Below, in pieces: positions 5,757 to 13,384 of a DNA stretch of 55,640 bases (positions are counted from its first letter, which is position 1; each line of letters opens with the position of its first letter). Source of the stretch: a virus; the IMG/VR virus record IMGVR_UViG_3300009082_000005, positions 1 through 55,640 of that record; one strand, given 5' to 3'. A program made the translations under genes and the position numbers. A model generated the notes under the pieces. The model made no database searches. It was not told the origin of the DNA and saw only the letters and a list, made by a program, of their open reading frames with translations.

Positions 5757-6650
5757 ATGAATTATAGTTTTGATGTTGATGTTGCAACTTATTTAAAAAA
5801 TGTTAACGAGGCTGTTTTCGTTCATAATATAGCATATTGGATATTGCATAATAAAGCAAACGATACAAATTTTAATGATGGATATTATTGGACTTATAAT
5901 ACTCAACAAGCTTTTTCAGAATTATTCCCATTCTGGACAAGAAGACAAATAAGGACAATAGTTGATAATTTAAAATCTAAAAATATTTTAATTGTTAATC
6001 AATTTAATAAAAAAAATTATGACCAAACTAAATGGTATACCTTGAATCATTCATTTACAAAGGAATTTTATAAAGAAATATATATAGAATCAACTAATAA
6101 TGCCAATGGTCAAATCGGTCAATTCGATAATAATGATAGTTTTATGCAAAAAAATACTTCACAATCCACTAATGACCTGAATGGTCAAATCAGTCAATTG
6201 AAATTGACTAAAAAGTCAATTTCAATTGACCAAAGTGTCAATCCTATACCAAATATAAACACAAATATAAACACAAATAATAATAATATATTGGCGATTG
6301 AAGAAAATTTTGAAAACCTCTGGTCTTTATTCCCTAATAAAAAAGGGAAGGCATCTGTAAATAAAAAATCAAAGGAATATTTTTATAATTTAGGTTTTGA
6401 AAAGTCTAAAGAAATAATTCAAAGATACCTGGATTATGTTTCAGAAAGAAGAAAAGAGTTTTCTAGTCTAAATTATCAAAATGGGTCTACTTTTTTTAAT
6501 AGTGGATATGTTGATTATTTAGATGAAAATTATACAGAATATAAGGCTAAAGTTTACAACAAGCCACAGCAGACGACAAATTATGAACAAAGAAAATATG
6601 ATGATGATTTCTTTGATAATTTGTATGACAATGTTGAATATATTAAATAA
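5757..6650 (+). CDS. Phage replication protein (replisome organizer/DnaD-like)
   Basis: The protein has 297 residues. A winged-helix N-domain (residues 1-100, with TRRQIRTIVDNLKSKNILIV as the recognition region) is followed by an Asn/Ser-rich linker. The domain at about 188-265 (FENLWSLFPNKKGKASVNKKS) is typical of phage replisome organizers that melt the phage origin and load the helicase. The last 24 residues, including TNYEQRKYDDDFF, are almost the same as the end of the second organizer at 19520-20320. AAGGAG precedes the ATG well. The Asn/Ser-rich linker may contain the phage origin, as in related phages, but I see no clean iterons there. Confidence 0.75.
   Translation: MNYSFDVDVATYLKNVNEAVFVHNIAYWILHNKANDTNFNDGYYWTYNTQQAFSELFPFWTRRQIRTIVDNLKSKNILIVNQFNKKNYDQTKWYTLNHSFTKEFYKEIYIESTNNANGQIGQFDNNDSFMQKNTSQSTNDLNGQISQLKLTKKSISIDQSVNPIPNINTNINTNNNNILAIEENFENLWSLFPNKKGKASVNKKSKEYFYNLGFEKSKEIIQRYLDYVSERRKEFSSLNYQNGSTFFNSGYVDYLDENYTEYKAKVYNKPQQTTNYEQRKYDDDFFDNLYDNVEYIK
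6577..6650 (+). repeat. Shared 3' segment of the two replication genes, copy 1
   Basis: About 75 bases encoding TNYEQRKYDDDFFDNLYDN and the last residues are nearly identical, also at DNA level, to 20247-20320. The genes are otherwise unrelated, so this is a transferred or recombined tail. Confidence 0.85.
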
Positions 6651-6662
6651 AGGGAGAGACTT

Positions 6663-6989
6663 ATGAAAAAAAATAAAAAGAATAAAATGTTTGATTTGCA
6701 CTTTGATGATGACATAAACTTAGTTTTCAACAGCAGAGCAACTGAGTATATTAATAAGCTTAGAATAGGAAATATAATTAATTTTTCTTTCAGAAATGAT
6801 GGTAGGATTAGCAAAAATAAAAAGTTAAAAAATAATAAATATTATACGGGTATGGTTAAAAGCATATACCCAAATAAATTTTGTATTAACGTTGGGCTTG
6901 AAAATAGAAAAGAGCTAATGTTAATAACTGTAAACGATATTTGCGATGGCAGATATCAAGAAATAAAAGAAGAAAGGATTACAGGGTAA
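6663..6989 (+). CDS. Hypothetical early protein with possible OB/SH3-like fold
   Basis: The protein has 108 residues. Its lysine-rich start is followed by alternating strands (GNIINFSFRNDG, YYTGMVKSIYPNKFCINV), the pattern of a small beta-barrel. GGGAGAG precedes the ATG by six bases. It is 12 bases after the replication gene and overlaps the HTH gene (TAATG), so it is co-transcribed with replication functions. Not recognised. Confidence 0.65.
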   Translation: MKKNKKNKMFDLHFDDDINLVFNSRATEYINKLRIGNIINFSFRNDGRISKNKKLKNNKYYTGMVKSIYPNKFCINVGLENRKELMLITVNDICDGRYQEIKEERITG

Positions 6990-7219
6990 TGAGAAAAACT
7001 AAACCAAAGTTAAAAAATAATGTACAAAAGTACAGGGTATGGAAAAATATACAACAGAAGGATTTAGCTAAAAAAGTAAATATTTCTATATCTACATTGG
7101 CTTTAATAGAAAGGCATCATATAAAAAGACCTAGACTTGACTTAAGGCTTAGGATATGTGAATTTTTTGGTGTTAGCCATGACCAAATGTTTTTTGAAGA
7201 TGATGAAGTTTTTTCATAA
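6989..7219 (+). CDS. XRE-family HTH regulator
   Basis: The protein has 76 residues. The HTH reads KYRVWKNIQQKDLAKKVNIS, STLALIERHHIKRPRLD, LRICEFFGVSHDQMFFEDD, the standard five-helix Xre domain with an acidic end. ATG 6989 overlaps the preceding stop (TAATG), whereas an upstream in-frame start would lie inside the neighbour. It is a likely transcription regulator of the early genes and the second HTH in this block after 5305-5517. Confidence 0.8.
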   Translation: MRKTKPKLKNNVQKYRVWKNIQQKDLAKKVNISISTLALIERHHIKRPRLDLRLRICEFFGVSHDQMFFEDDEVFS

Positions 7220-7237
7220 TACAGAAATAAATATTAT

Positions 7238-7266
7238 TTATATTTGCAAAAATACAACACTATAAT
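7238..7266 (+). promoter_or_regulatory. Possible early promoter
   Basis: A perfect TATAAT (7261-7266) lies 17 bases after a poor -35 (TTATAT), about 100 bases before the gene at 7365. The segment GCAAAAATACAACACTATAA resembles GCAAAATGCAACACAATAA at 5117-5135 around the leftward promoter, so a common regulator may bind both. Confidence 0.4.
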
Positions 7267-7364
7267 ATACAAAAAGAAAAAACATAGATTTATACATAAA
7301 TTTCCGCAGTCGATTTAAGGCACAATTTTGAAAGAAAAAATGATAAATTAAATTGGAGGATGAA

Positions 7365-7835
7365 ATGTATATTTTGACAGATGAAACATACGAAAATTTA
7401 AAAAAAGAGTTGGAAGAAGATTTTATAATGTTAAAAGATAAATGCGATTACAACACTGCTTTAAAACAAAGAATTGAAATTGAAAATTCTAACAAGGAAC
7501 GAAATCAAGAAACTATAAAACAATTGATTATTGATTTAAATTTTGCTAAATCTGATATTGTAAAATTATCTGTAAAAACAGATATACTGAGCAAAATATT
7601 AAAAGACATAGATGCAACAAAAAACAATGTAAGATTTTATTTGATAATTCTTGATGAATCAAATCAAGTACAATATCAGGAGATTAAGTCTAGCTACACG
7701 GATTTTGTGCCTCAACAAAATGAAATTATCGTGATATCTGGTGAATATTTCTGTGTAACCAAAAGAATATTTAATATTGACAATAATATATTGGATATTT
7801 ATTTGTCTAAAACTAAGAGGTGTGGCAATGAATAG
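7365..7835 (+). CDS. Coiled-coil early phage protein, function unknown
   Basis: The protein has 156 residues. The first 90 are helical with heptad spacing (LTDETYENLKKELEEDF onward); a beta-rich C-domain follows (VRFYLIILDESNQ, NEIIVISGEYFCV). GGAGG is five bases before ATG 7365. It is the first gene of a run of overlapping small early genes up to 8984. No family recognised. Confidence 0.65.
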   Translation: MYILTDETYENLKKELEEDFIMLKDKCDYNTALKQRIEIENSNKERNQETIKQLIIDLNFAKSDIVKLSVKTDILSKILKDIDATKNNVRFYLIILDESNQVQYQEIKSSYTDFVPQQNEIIVISGEYFCVTKRIFNIDNNILDIYLSKTKRCGNE

Positions 7836-8037
7836 AGAAGAACATTTGAATTGGTGTAAAAAAAGAGCTTTAGAATATTTAAAACCTAAAGATATGTGGG
7901 GTAGTTTTGTATCTGATATGAAAAAACATGAAGAAACAAAAAATCATATGGCTATTGAATTAGGTGCTATGCTATTTTTTACTGGAAATCTTAATACTGT
8001 TGAAGAAATGAGAAAATTTATAAATGATTTTAACTAA
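7828..8037 (+). CDS. Small early protein, function unknown
   Basis: The protein has 69 residues, starting MNREEHLNWCKKRALEYL and ending EEMRKFINDFN, helical throughout. AGAGGTG precedes ATG 7828, which overlaps the end of the previous gene by eight bases. It resembles small phage proteins of the MNREEHLxWCKxRAxEY type that are common in Firmicute phages and of unknown role. Confidence 0.7.
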   Translation: MNREEHLNWCKKRALEYLKPKDMWGSFVSDMKKHEETKNHMAIELGAMLFFTGNLNTVEEMRKFINDFN

Positions 8038-8055
8038 AAACGAAAGGTGAAAATT

Positions 8056-8355
8056 ATGTTAAAAGAAGAAGATATAAAAAGAATATTCATAAATGAATCA
8101 GGTGGAGTACATCCAACAGAATTACAAGAGGTTGAGTTTATCCAACCACCTGAATTAAAAGAGATAGCTAAACAGCTTAAAATAGCAAATAAACTTAAGA
8201 TTTTTGAAATAGTTTTACAAATTCCTAGTTTAGGATTTCATGAAGCTGATTTATTTACAGATTTATTTATGGACCAACTTAAAGATTTAACAAAAATTAA
8301 GGATGAACTGTATAGTGAAAAATCTAAAAATGAGGAATGTGATAATGAAAAATAA
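8056..8355 (+). CDS. Small early protein, function unknown
   Basis: The protein has 99 residues, acidic and mostly helical, starting MLKEEDIKRIFINESGGVHP. GAAAGGTG gives six to seven bases of spacing to ATG 8056. It overlaps the next gene by 11 bases. No motif recognised. Confidence 0.6.
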   Translation: MLKEEDIKRIFINESGGVHPTELQEVEFIQPPELKEIAKQLKIANKLKIFEIVLQIPSLGFHEADLFTDLFMDQLKDLTKIKDELYSEKSKNEECDNEK

Positions 8356-8509
8356 AATAATAAATGCAAAATATAGTGTTTTCAAGGACTATGGAAACAT
8401 ATATATTGGCAGACTTACATCAGACATGATTGAAGTTTTGGAAAACAAAATTGCAGAAAATAACATGAAACATAAGATATGTAATAATTATATGTGGAGG
8501 ATAAAATAA
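8345..8509 (+). CDS. Small early protein, function unknown
   Basis: The protein has 54 residues, starting MKNKIINAKYSVFKDYGNIYIG. GAGG lies about nine bases before ATG 8345, inside the previous gene. It shares TAATG with the next gene. Translational coupling supports it as a real gene. No family recognised. Confidence 0.55.
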   Translation: MKNKIINAKYSVFKDYGNIYIGRLTSDMIEVLENKIAENNMKHKICNNYMWRIK

Positions 8510-8802
8510 TGTTAGTTGAATTAATTGAAAAACTAGAACATGGACTACTTAAAGAAACAGAAAAAGAAGATTATACAACATTTAAAGAGTGCAATTGCAA
8601 GCTTATTAAAATAAAAGCAATGTCAAATCATTGGGCATTATTTTTTAAAAATAATAATTCATTTTTCAAACTGCCTATATACAGGCTACCTGAATTTGAC
8701 AACAAAGATTTTACGAGCTATAAGGTAAATAGCTATTATAATATAAAATTCAAAATTGAAAATGCTATAGTGGAAAATGTACTGAAGGAGAATGAAGAAT
8801 GA
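8509..8802 (+). CDS. Small early protein, function unknown
   Basis: The protein has 97 residues with central strands (LIKIKAMSNHWALFFKNNNSFFKLPIY). GGAGG is eight bases before ATG 8509. Both ends overlap neighbouring genes, so it belongs to the same operon. Not recognised. Confidence 0.6.
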   Translation: MLVELIEKLEHGLLKETEKEDYTTFKECNCKLIKIKAMSNHWALFFKNNNSFFKLPIYRLPEFDNKDFTSYKVNSYYNIKFKIENAIVENVLKENEE

Positions 8803-8984
8803 TTATTCCTATTATTTTAATAACTATGAATATAATTGGTATTGCTTTATGTGTTGTCGCTTTAATATTATTTATATACCAACAAATAGATTTGCCAAAT
8901 CATTTTGATAATAAAATTAAAATTATACTTTTTAGCATACTTTTAATTTTAAATATATTATCAATTGTTAATTTTGTAATTTAA
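8799..8984 (+). CDS. Small two-helix membrane protein
   Basis: The protein has 61 residues with two hydrophobic segments (about residues 2-26 and 41-60) separated by a short polar loop. GAAGGAG precedes the ATG, which overlaps the upstream stop. It is the last gene before the hairpin at 8996-9017. It may alter the membrane during infection; nothing more specific can be said. Confidence 0.65.
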   Translation: MIIPIILITMNIIGIALCVVALILFIYQQIDLPNHFDNKIKIILFSILLILNILSIVNFVI

Positions 8985-8995
8985 AAATAAAAAAA

Positions 8996-9017
8996 AGAGT
9001 AGGGCAACACCTACTCT
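8996..9017 (-). terminator. Hairpin with T run on the minus strand
   Basis: AGAGTAGG (8996-9003) and CCTACTCT (9010-9017) flank a six-base loop. The T run lies on the left when read in the minus direction (CCTACTCTTTTTTTTA), so it is best as a leftward terminator. For rightward RNA it would only be a structured spacer. A second hairpin, CAGCC/GGCTG at 9033-9064, covers the ribosome site of the next gene. Confidence 0.5.
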
Positions 9018-9072
9018 GAAAAATTTATCCGACAGCCTTTTTAATAATTATAGCAGAAAGGGCTGATTATAT

Positions 9073-9594
9073 GTGAAAATTTTATATAACTATATTTCTA
9101 TAAAAACAGAAATATCGATAATTGAAAATAACATAGAATATTACGAAAAACTACTGAGACAGGAAGACTTATCGGAACTAGAATACTACAAACATGCCAC
9201 TTTTTTTGGAGTAAGAGACGTAAGTATTATATATTCAGAGGTAGAGAAACAAGTATTGAAAAGAGAAACAGCCCACAAAATGAATCATCAAATAATCAGA
9301 GAATTATTGGCAAGAGCAAAAACAAAATTGCTGGAAAGGAGAAATCAGGTTGATAATATTGATAAAGCAATTAATGCTCTTACCTTTGAAAATAAATATA
9401 TTGTAAAATGTAAATATTTTTATAAAATGACTTATAAAGATATTGCTGAAAACTATAGCAGAAAGTTTAAGATATATTTGACAGAACAAACACTAGCAAA
9501 AAGGGTAAAAGATTCTGTCAAAAAAATAAAATATAGGATTAATCCGATATATGATACAAGCATAATGAACATAAATTTTAATTATTTGAAATGA
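9073..9594 (+). CDS. ArpU/sigma-70-region-4-like transcription regulator
   Basis: The protein has 173 residues. The N-terminal two-thirds is coiled coil. The C-terminal part (ALTFENKYIVKCKYFYK, TYKDIAENY, TEQTLAKRVKDSVKKI) has the form of a sigma-70 region 4 HTH, as in ArpU/RinA-type phage late activators and DUF1492-like proteins. The start is GTG at 9073 with AAAGGG upstream. That ribosome site lies in the CAGCC...GGGCTG hairpin (9033-9064), suggesting translational control. It is a candidate activator of late transcription, perhaps acting at the repeat array at 31431-31531. Confidence 0.65.
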   Translation: MKILYNYISIKTEISIIENNIEYYEKLLRQEDLSELEYYKHATFFGVRDVSIIYSEVEKQVLKRETAHKMNHQIIRELLARAKTKLLERRNQVDNIDKAINALTFENKYIVKCKYFYKMTYKDIAENYSRKFKIYLTEQTLAKRVKDSVKKIKYRINPIYDTSIMNINFNYLK

Positions 9595-9607
9595 AAGGAT
9601 AATAAGT

Positions 9608-9823
9608 ATGTTTGGCAAAAGAAAATTTGAAATGTATTCAATGGCTACAAACAAAAATAAAGAAATTATTGATTGCCCAGAGTGCAAAGGCATTCTTTGG
9701 ATGAGTCATAATTCTAATATTATATCTTGTCATAATTGTTCATTTTCTACAACTCGCTCTAAACTATTAGAAATGAAACCAATTAAAGATAAAAGATGGT
9801 GGAACTATGAAAAAATTAATTGA
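9608..9823 (+). CDS. Small zinc-ribbon protein
   Basis: The protein has 71 residues. CPEC and CHNC pairs (IIDCPECKG and IISCHNCSF) form a single four-cysteine zinc ribbon. AAAGGA lies nine bases before the ATG. It overlaps the next gene by 17 bases. Such mini zinc ribbons are frequent in phage early regions, and many bind nucleic acid or host proteins. Confidence 0.7.
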   Translation: MFGKRKFEMYSMATNKNKEIIDCPECKGILWMSHNSNIISCHNCSFSTTRSKLLEMKPIKDKRWWNYEKIN

Positions 9824-10040
9824 AAAAATTCTAATCAAGCTCGGTATTCTTGCAAATGAACAAGAAAATAAAATTTGTAATGATATTGATTTGCAATTAG
9901 AAAAAGAAAATAAATTAAATGGTTTCTGTGATGATTGCTATATATACAATAATTGTGGATGGTTTTGCAATATAGAAAAAGACGAGGACAACAATCCATC
10001 AGAACCATGTTTTTCGAAAGAAATAGAAAGGATAAATTAA
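9807..10040 (+). CDS. Small cysteine-rich protein
   Basis: The protein has 77 residues. After a helical start (MKKLIEKILIKLGIL) come six cysteines grouped as CDDC, C, C and PCF, suggesting metal or redox binding. It overlaps the preceding zinc-ribbon gene and ends three bases before the next. Not recognised. Confidence 0.6.
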   Translation: MKKLIEKILIKLGILANEQENKICNDIDLQLEKENKLNGFCDDCYIYNNCGWFCNIEKDEDNNPSEPCFSKEIERIN

Positions 10041-10042
10041 AA

Positions 10043-10639
10043 ATGAGTGAATATACTGGAACTTATATAAACGATGATGGAAATCACTACTGTCCAAAAT
10101 GTAAAAATATAATTTTGTTGCCAAATGCTGCAACACCTTTATGTAATACATGTTTTAAAGGACAGTATCGAGAACCATTTAAAAACGAAGATGAATCAAA
10201 AATGCCATTTAGTCATATTGAAATGGTACATGCTTGTCCAAAATGTGGACTTGCTAATTTTGAGCCATTATCAAATACTGATTTATGCAGAGATTGTTAT
10301 AAAAAACAGTTTAAAGATGAAGTTTTTAATAGAACAGAAAATACAATTATACCTGGTGAAACATTTATAAATGGCAAAACTTATTCTAATCAAGATTTAT
10401 TTGAATTAGGTGTTATTCAAATAAATAAAGCATATGAAATTGATAATTTTACTTTTGATACATTGAATACAAAAACTGTAGAAGGTAAATTATTATTATC
10501 AGCCTTAAGTATCTTTACAACAACAGAATTTAATTTTAAAAATAATAAAATAAATGGTAGCAAAAAACACCCAGAAGATATTTGCAAAATGTTAAAAGAA
10601 TTGGCAAAAGATATATTTATAAATACAGAGGTGAAATAA
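10043..10639 (+). CDS. Double zinc-ribbon protein, function unknown
   Basis: The protein has 198 residues. Two zinc ribbons (CPKC/CNTC at about residues 15-38 and CPKC/CRDC at about 65-85) precede a helical C-terminal domain. The in-frame upstream reading frame overlaps the 9807 gene, so ATG 10043, three bases after that gene's stop, is the likely start. It abuts the HTH gene at 10640. Confidence 0.65.
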   Translation: MSEYTGTYINDDGNHYCPKCKNIILLPNAATPLCNTCFKGQYREPFKNEDESKMPFSHIEMVHACPKCGLANFEPLSNTDLCRDCYKKQFKDEVFNRTENTIIPGETFINGKTYSNQDLFELGVIQINKAYEIDNFTFDTLNTKTVEGKLLLSALSIFTTTEFNFKNNKINGSKKHPEDICKMLKELAKDIFINTEVK

Positions 10640-10900
10640 ATGAATATGCTAGACAACTTAAATTTACAGGAAAGAAGAATATATACATATATTCAAGAGA
10701 AAAATACAATAAAACAAATCGCAGGAAAATTAAACATTCCGCTGTATGAAGTAAAAGAAACACAGAAAATAATATATAAAAAATTAAATATACATGGAAG
10801 GCTTGATGTATTGAACGGAAGATTTAATACAATGGATCCTGCGAATTATAGCTTGAAAAATAGAAAAAGATTGGGAATGGTGAATAATGAATTATCTTGA
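10640..10900 (+). CDS. LuxR-like HTH protein
   Basis: The protein has 86 residues. LNLQERRIYTYIQEKNTIKQIAGKLNIPLYEVKETQKIIYKKLNI follows the GerE/LuxR-type pattern. GAGGTG lies six to seven bases before the ATG. It overlaps the next gene by 14 bases. It is a likely DNA-binding regulator in the early operon. No regulatory domain is attached. Confidence 0.65.
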   Translation: MNMLDNLNLQERRIYTYIQEKNTIKQIAGKLNIPLYEVKETQKIIYKKLNIHGRLDVLNGRFNTMDPANYSLKNRKRLGMVNNELS

Positions 10901-11237
10901 TAAAAAAGAACCAACAACTTATGAAATAAAAAAAATAATACTAAAAGATGGCACAATTTTAGATATTGACAAAATTACTCATGTTGCTGTAATAAAAGAA
11001 AAAGAAACTAATAAAAACGAAGAAATATATTATGACTGGAAAATAACTTATGCTGCAAAAAACAAAAATGATTTACTTGCATTGTCAAATCAATGCAGTA
11101 TGTTAGCGCATGCATTTAAATTTATGAGACAATATGATATTGATTTTGATAAAGCATGTATTATGTATGATGAATTGATAGAAGAAGGTAGAAAGCTTTT
11201 GAAAAATAAAAAAGAAAGGTACTGGAGGTTAAAATGA
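10887..11237 (+). CDS. Hypothetical early protein
   Basis: The protein has 116 residues. The N-terminal half is beta-rich (IKKIILKDGTILDIDKITHVAVIKE); the C-terminal half is helical. The stop overlaps the next ATG (ATGA). Not recognised. Confidence 0.6.
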   Translation: MNYLDKKEPTTYEIKKIILKDGTILDIDKITHVAVIKEKETNKNEEIYYDWKITYAAKNKNDLLALSNQCSMLAHAFKFMRQYDIDFDKACIMYDELIEEGRKLLKNKKERYWRLK

Positions 11238-11383
11238 ATTGGATAGGATTCACTATATTCTGGATAATAAATAATGTAGCTATAATTTTTGTAGTTAGAA
11301 AATATTATCTTAAAAAATATGAGGATTATTGGAAGCCTTACGAAAGCTTTAGAAAAGTAAAAAATAGGATGAATAAATTTTAA
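11234..11383 (+). CDS. Small membrane protein
   Basis: The protein has 49 residues: MNWIGFTIFWIINNVAIIF forms one transmembrane segment, followed by a basic tail (RKYYLKKYEDYWK). GGAGG lies eight bases before ATG 11234. The ATGA overlap with the preceding gene indicates coupling. Confidence 0.6.
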   Translation: MNWIGFTIFWIINNVAIIFVVRKYYLKKYEDYWKPYESFRKVKNRMNKF

Positions 11384-11401
11384 TAATTTGGAGGAATTAA
11401 A

Positions 11402-11677
11402 TTGAGAGAAACAGCAATAAATTGGGATAATGAAAACAATGAAGTTATGATAAGTACATCGGAAACAAATATAAAAGAAAGACTTGATAAATTATGTAGT
11501 AAGTTTCCAAAACATTATAAATTTAAAGGTGAATCAGATGAATATAAAAATTATATATGTCTTGAAAAGAAATTAATAAAATTTTCAAAGCCAGTAATTT
11601 ATTCTGAAGAACAAAAAGAAAAATTAAGAACTCAAGCTAGAAAAAATTTTAATTTAAACGCCCGACAAACTCCTTGA
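11402..11677 (+). CDS. Small hypothetical protein, last gene of the early operon
   Basis: The protein has 91 residues, a TTG start at 11402 and GGAGG seven bases upstream. The sequence has NEVMISTSETNIKERLDKLCSKFPKHYKF, then a basic C-terminus. This pattern is seen in many small Clostridium phage proteins of unknown role; some resemble the N-terminal strand-helix of recombination-directing proteins. Function unassigned. Confidence 0.6.
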   Translation: MRETAINWDNENNEVMISTSETNIKERLDKLCSKFPKHYKFKGESDEYKNYICLEKKLIKFSKPVIYSEEQKEKLRTQARKNFNLNARQTP

Positions 11678-11748
11678 TAAAAAATGCTAGAATCGATTTA
11701 AATATTAAATACTTAAATTTATACTAGTAAAATTAAAATACAAAATAG

Positions 11749-11783
11749 AAAAAATATACCCAAGTTATAAGGGTATATTTTTT
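11749..11783. terminator. Bidirectional terminator between converging genes
   Basis: AAAAAATATACCC and its perfect complement (11771-11783) form a 13-bp stem with a nine-base loop. A and T tracts on either side let it end both the rightward early operon and the leftward 12788-11801 pair. Confidence 0.85.
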
Positions 11784-11800
11784 GTGTTCACAATAGTATA

Positions 11801-12262
11801 TTATAAAGACTTCAATCTTGTAACATCTTTTGGCAAATGTCCGTCCCATTCAGGGGCATTTGGAATTTCTTTTATATTTTCAAAGTGATCCCAATATTCC
11901 ATATGATAATGATAACTATATTGTCCTTCTGGAGTATTAATTCCAACTATAAAATAATTTTCAAACATTGTACCATCATAGTGTAATTTTGATTTCCAAG
12001 CCTTTAATATATTTTGCTCACATATCACAGAAAATAAAATCATTCTATGAAAATATAATTCATCAAAAGTATGATATCCATCAGAAACAGTTTCTATTTC
12101 TCTATTATTTATTATTTCTATACATTCTCTGTATGCTTGCATTTTAAATGTGAATTCTGCTTCTAATGATTGTCTTTTATTACCTGAATTTTTATCAAGT
12201 GTTTTTAATAAGTTTATTTTTTTAAGTTTTAGTTCTTCAATCTTATCAATTATTTTTTGCAT
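11801..12262 (-). CDS. WDGH-domain phage protein
   Basis: The protein has 153 residues. After an N-terminal coiled coil come SDGYHTFDELYFHRMILF, AWKSKLHYDGTMFENYFIVGINTPEGQ and YHYHMEYWDHF...APEWDGHLPKDV, the conserved blocks of a widespread phage family annotated as WDGH domain-containing. The many conserved His, Asp and Trp residues suggest metal binding or an enzyme, but no activity is established that I know of. Its start overlaps the end of the surface-protein gene, so the pair is one accessory operon, probably lysogen-expressed. Confidence 0.75.
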   Translation of the reverse strand: MQKIIDKIEELKLKKINLLKTLDKNSGNKRQSLEAEFTFKMQAYRECIEIINNREIETVSDGYHTFDELYFHRMILFSVICEQNILKAWKSKLHYDGTMFENYFIVGINTPEGQYSYHYHMEYWDHFENIKEIPNAPEWDGHLPKDVTRLKSL

Positions 12263-12788
12263 TTTTTAACCTCATTAAAAATAAAAACATTCCCGAACTT
12301 CCAACCAAAACAATACCAAAAATTATTAATATTGCTGTGTCTGTATCGCCTGTATCTGGCATTTCGTCAACATCAGAATTTTTTGGAGTCTCTGTAGGTG
12401 TTGCTGTAACTTCTGTAATTTCTGGTGTTATATCTCCAGTATTGACTGGCGTTGATGTAATAGTATCTGTATTTGTTGCTGTTGCTTCTGGTGTTGCTGT
12501 AGTTTCTGCTGTAGTTTCTGCTGTAGTTTCTGGATATTCTTCAACTTCCAGAACTTCTTCTCCTTCAAAATAAACTGATTCAAAATTAGTTGACACTAAT
12601 TTTTTGTACCCATCTAAGCCATTTACCCTAATGTCTAATTTCTGAACTCCAAGGCTATTTTTTAGCCCTTCAATCTTAGTTAATTTTACAACTGCCCCTG
12701 CTGGTGTTTCTGTTTCTGCAAATATAGCCATTGTTGCAATAATTATAAATGCAAATATTAAAAATATACTGATTGCTTTTTTAAACAT
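12246..12788 (-). CDS. Secreted surface protein with sortase-type anchor
   Basis: The protein has 180 residues. A signal peptide (MFKKAISIFLIFAFIIIATMA) ends near AMAIFA. A short folded part follows, then a Thr/Glu/Pro-rich stalk with repeats of TAETTA and TATPEA. At the end, MPDTGD is followed by a hydrophobic helix and the tail MRLKNAKNN. That ending is the layout of an LPXTG-class sorting signal with Met in place of Leu. It is probably displayed on the lysogen's wall, as a lysogenic-conversion or receptor-masking protein. Anchoring by sortase is inferred. Confidence 0.7.
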   Translation of the reverse strand: MFKKAISIFLIFAFIIIATMAIFAETETPAGAVVKLTKIEGLKNSLGVQKLDIRVNGLDGYKKLVSTNFESVYFEGEEVLEVEEYPETTAETTAETTATPEATATNTDTITSTPVNTGDITPEITEVTATPTETPKNSDVDEMPDTGDTDTAILIIFGIVLVGSSGMFLFLMRLKNAKNN

Positions 12789-12864
12789 TAATCATTCGCT
12801 CCTTTGTATTTTTATCAAAATTTTATCACATATATTTTATACAAATATTACAATTATATTACAT

Positions 12865-12906
12865 TACCATATTTATATTGCTTTTACCATATTTATATGG
12901 TAAAAT
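12865..12906 (+). promoter_or_regulatory. Promoter with 24-base operator palindrome
   Basis: TTGCTT (12878-12883), 17 bases and TAAAAT (12901-12906) form a promoter. The perfect palindrome TTTTACCATAT-TT-ATATGGTAAAA (12882-12905) fills its spacer and -10. A second half copy, TTACCATATTTATAT, lies just upstream at 12864-12878. A repressor bound here would block RNA polymerase. The ribosome site AAAGGAG precedes ATG 12953. Confidence 0.75.
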
Positions 12907-12952
12907 ATATTTAGAGGTTGAGAGACCTACTAAATTTAAAGGAGATAATACA

Positions 12953-13318
12953 ATGACAAGATTAGATTATTCAAAAATTATTAACTGGAGAGGGACTGCA
13001 ACAAGAGAAATACAAATAGATGAGCTTCCAGAGTATGAAATAGGTCGAGTATTAAATCCTGGGTTATGTTGGACAGATGGTGGACAATTTAACGTTGAAA
13101 CAAGTGGAAAATATTCAGTAATATTTGTAATAGAAAATGATGTCGAAGGACATCAAGTTGATTATGATAATGAACAAGAATGTGAAGATTTGGGATGTGA
13201 AGATTGTTCTAGTGAAAAAGAAAGTTTAATTAACAAAGATTTTATAGTAACTGATTTTTGGGCTTGGGATGAAGAAACAAAATTTGCAAAAGTATTTTTG
13301 AAGGAAGTTAACTGTTAG
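12953..13318 (+). CDS. Operator-controlled accessory protein, function unknown
   Basis: The protein has 121 residues. It starts MTRLDYSKIINWRGTATREI and carries a cysteine cluster (ECEDLGCEDCSSE) near residues 83-95, followed by strands VTDFWAWDEETKFAKVFL. The very acidic character and the paired cysteines are notable. It is first after the palindromic operator promoter, upstream of two other unknown genes and an RHH gene that could encode the repressor. Not recognised. Confidence 0.65.
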   Translation: MTRLDYSKIINWRGTATREIQIDELPEYEIGRVLNPGLCWTDGGQFNVETSGKYSVIFVIENDVEGHQVDYDNEQECEDLGCEDCSSEKESLINKDFIVTDFWAWDEETKFAKVFLKEVNC

Positions 13319-13359
13319 TGCTTATCTAGCAGGTAGGCACTATAGAGTTAATTACTCTA
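13316..13359 (+). other. Tandem short hairpins
   Basis: TAGTGC/GCACTA (13316-13342) and TAGAGT/ACTCTA (13343-13359) are adjacent inverted repeats without a T run. They may protect the transcript or form a processing site between two genes of one operon. Confidence 0.4.
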
Positions 13360-13384
13360 AATAAAATTATAAAGGGAGATTATT

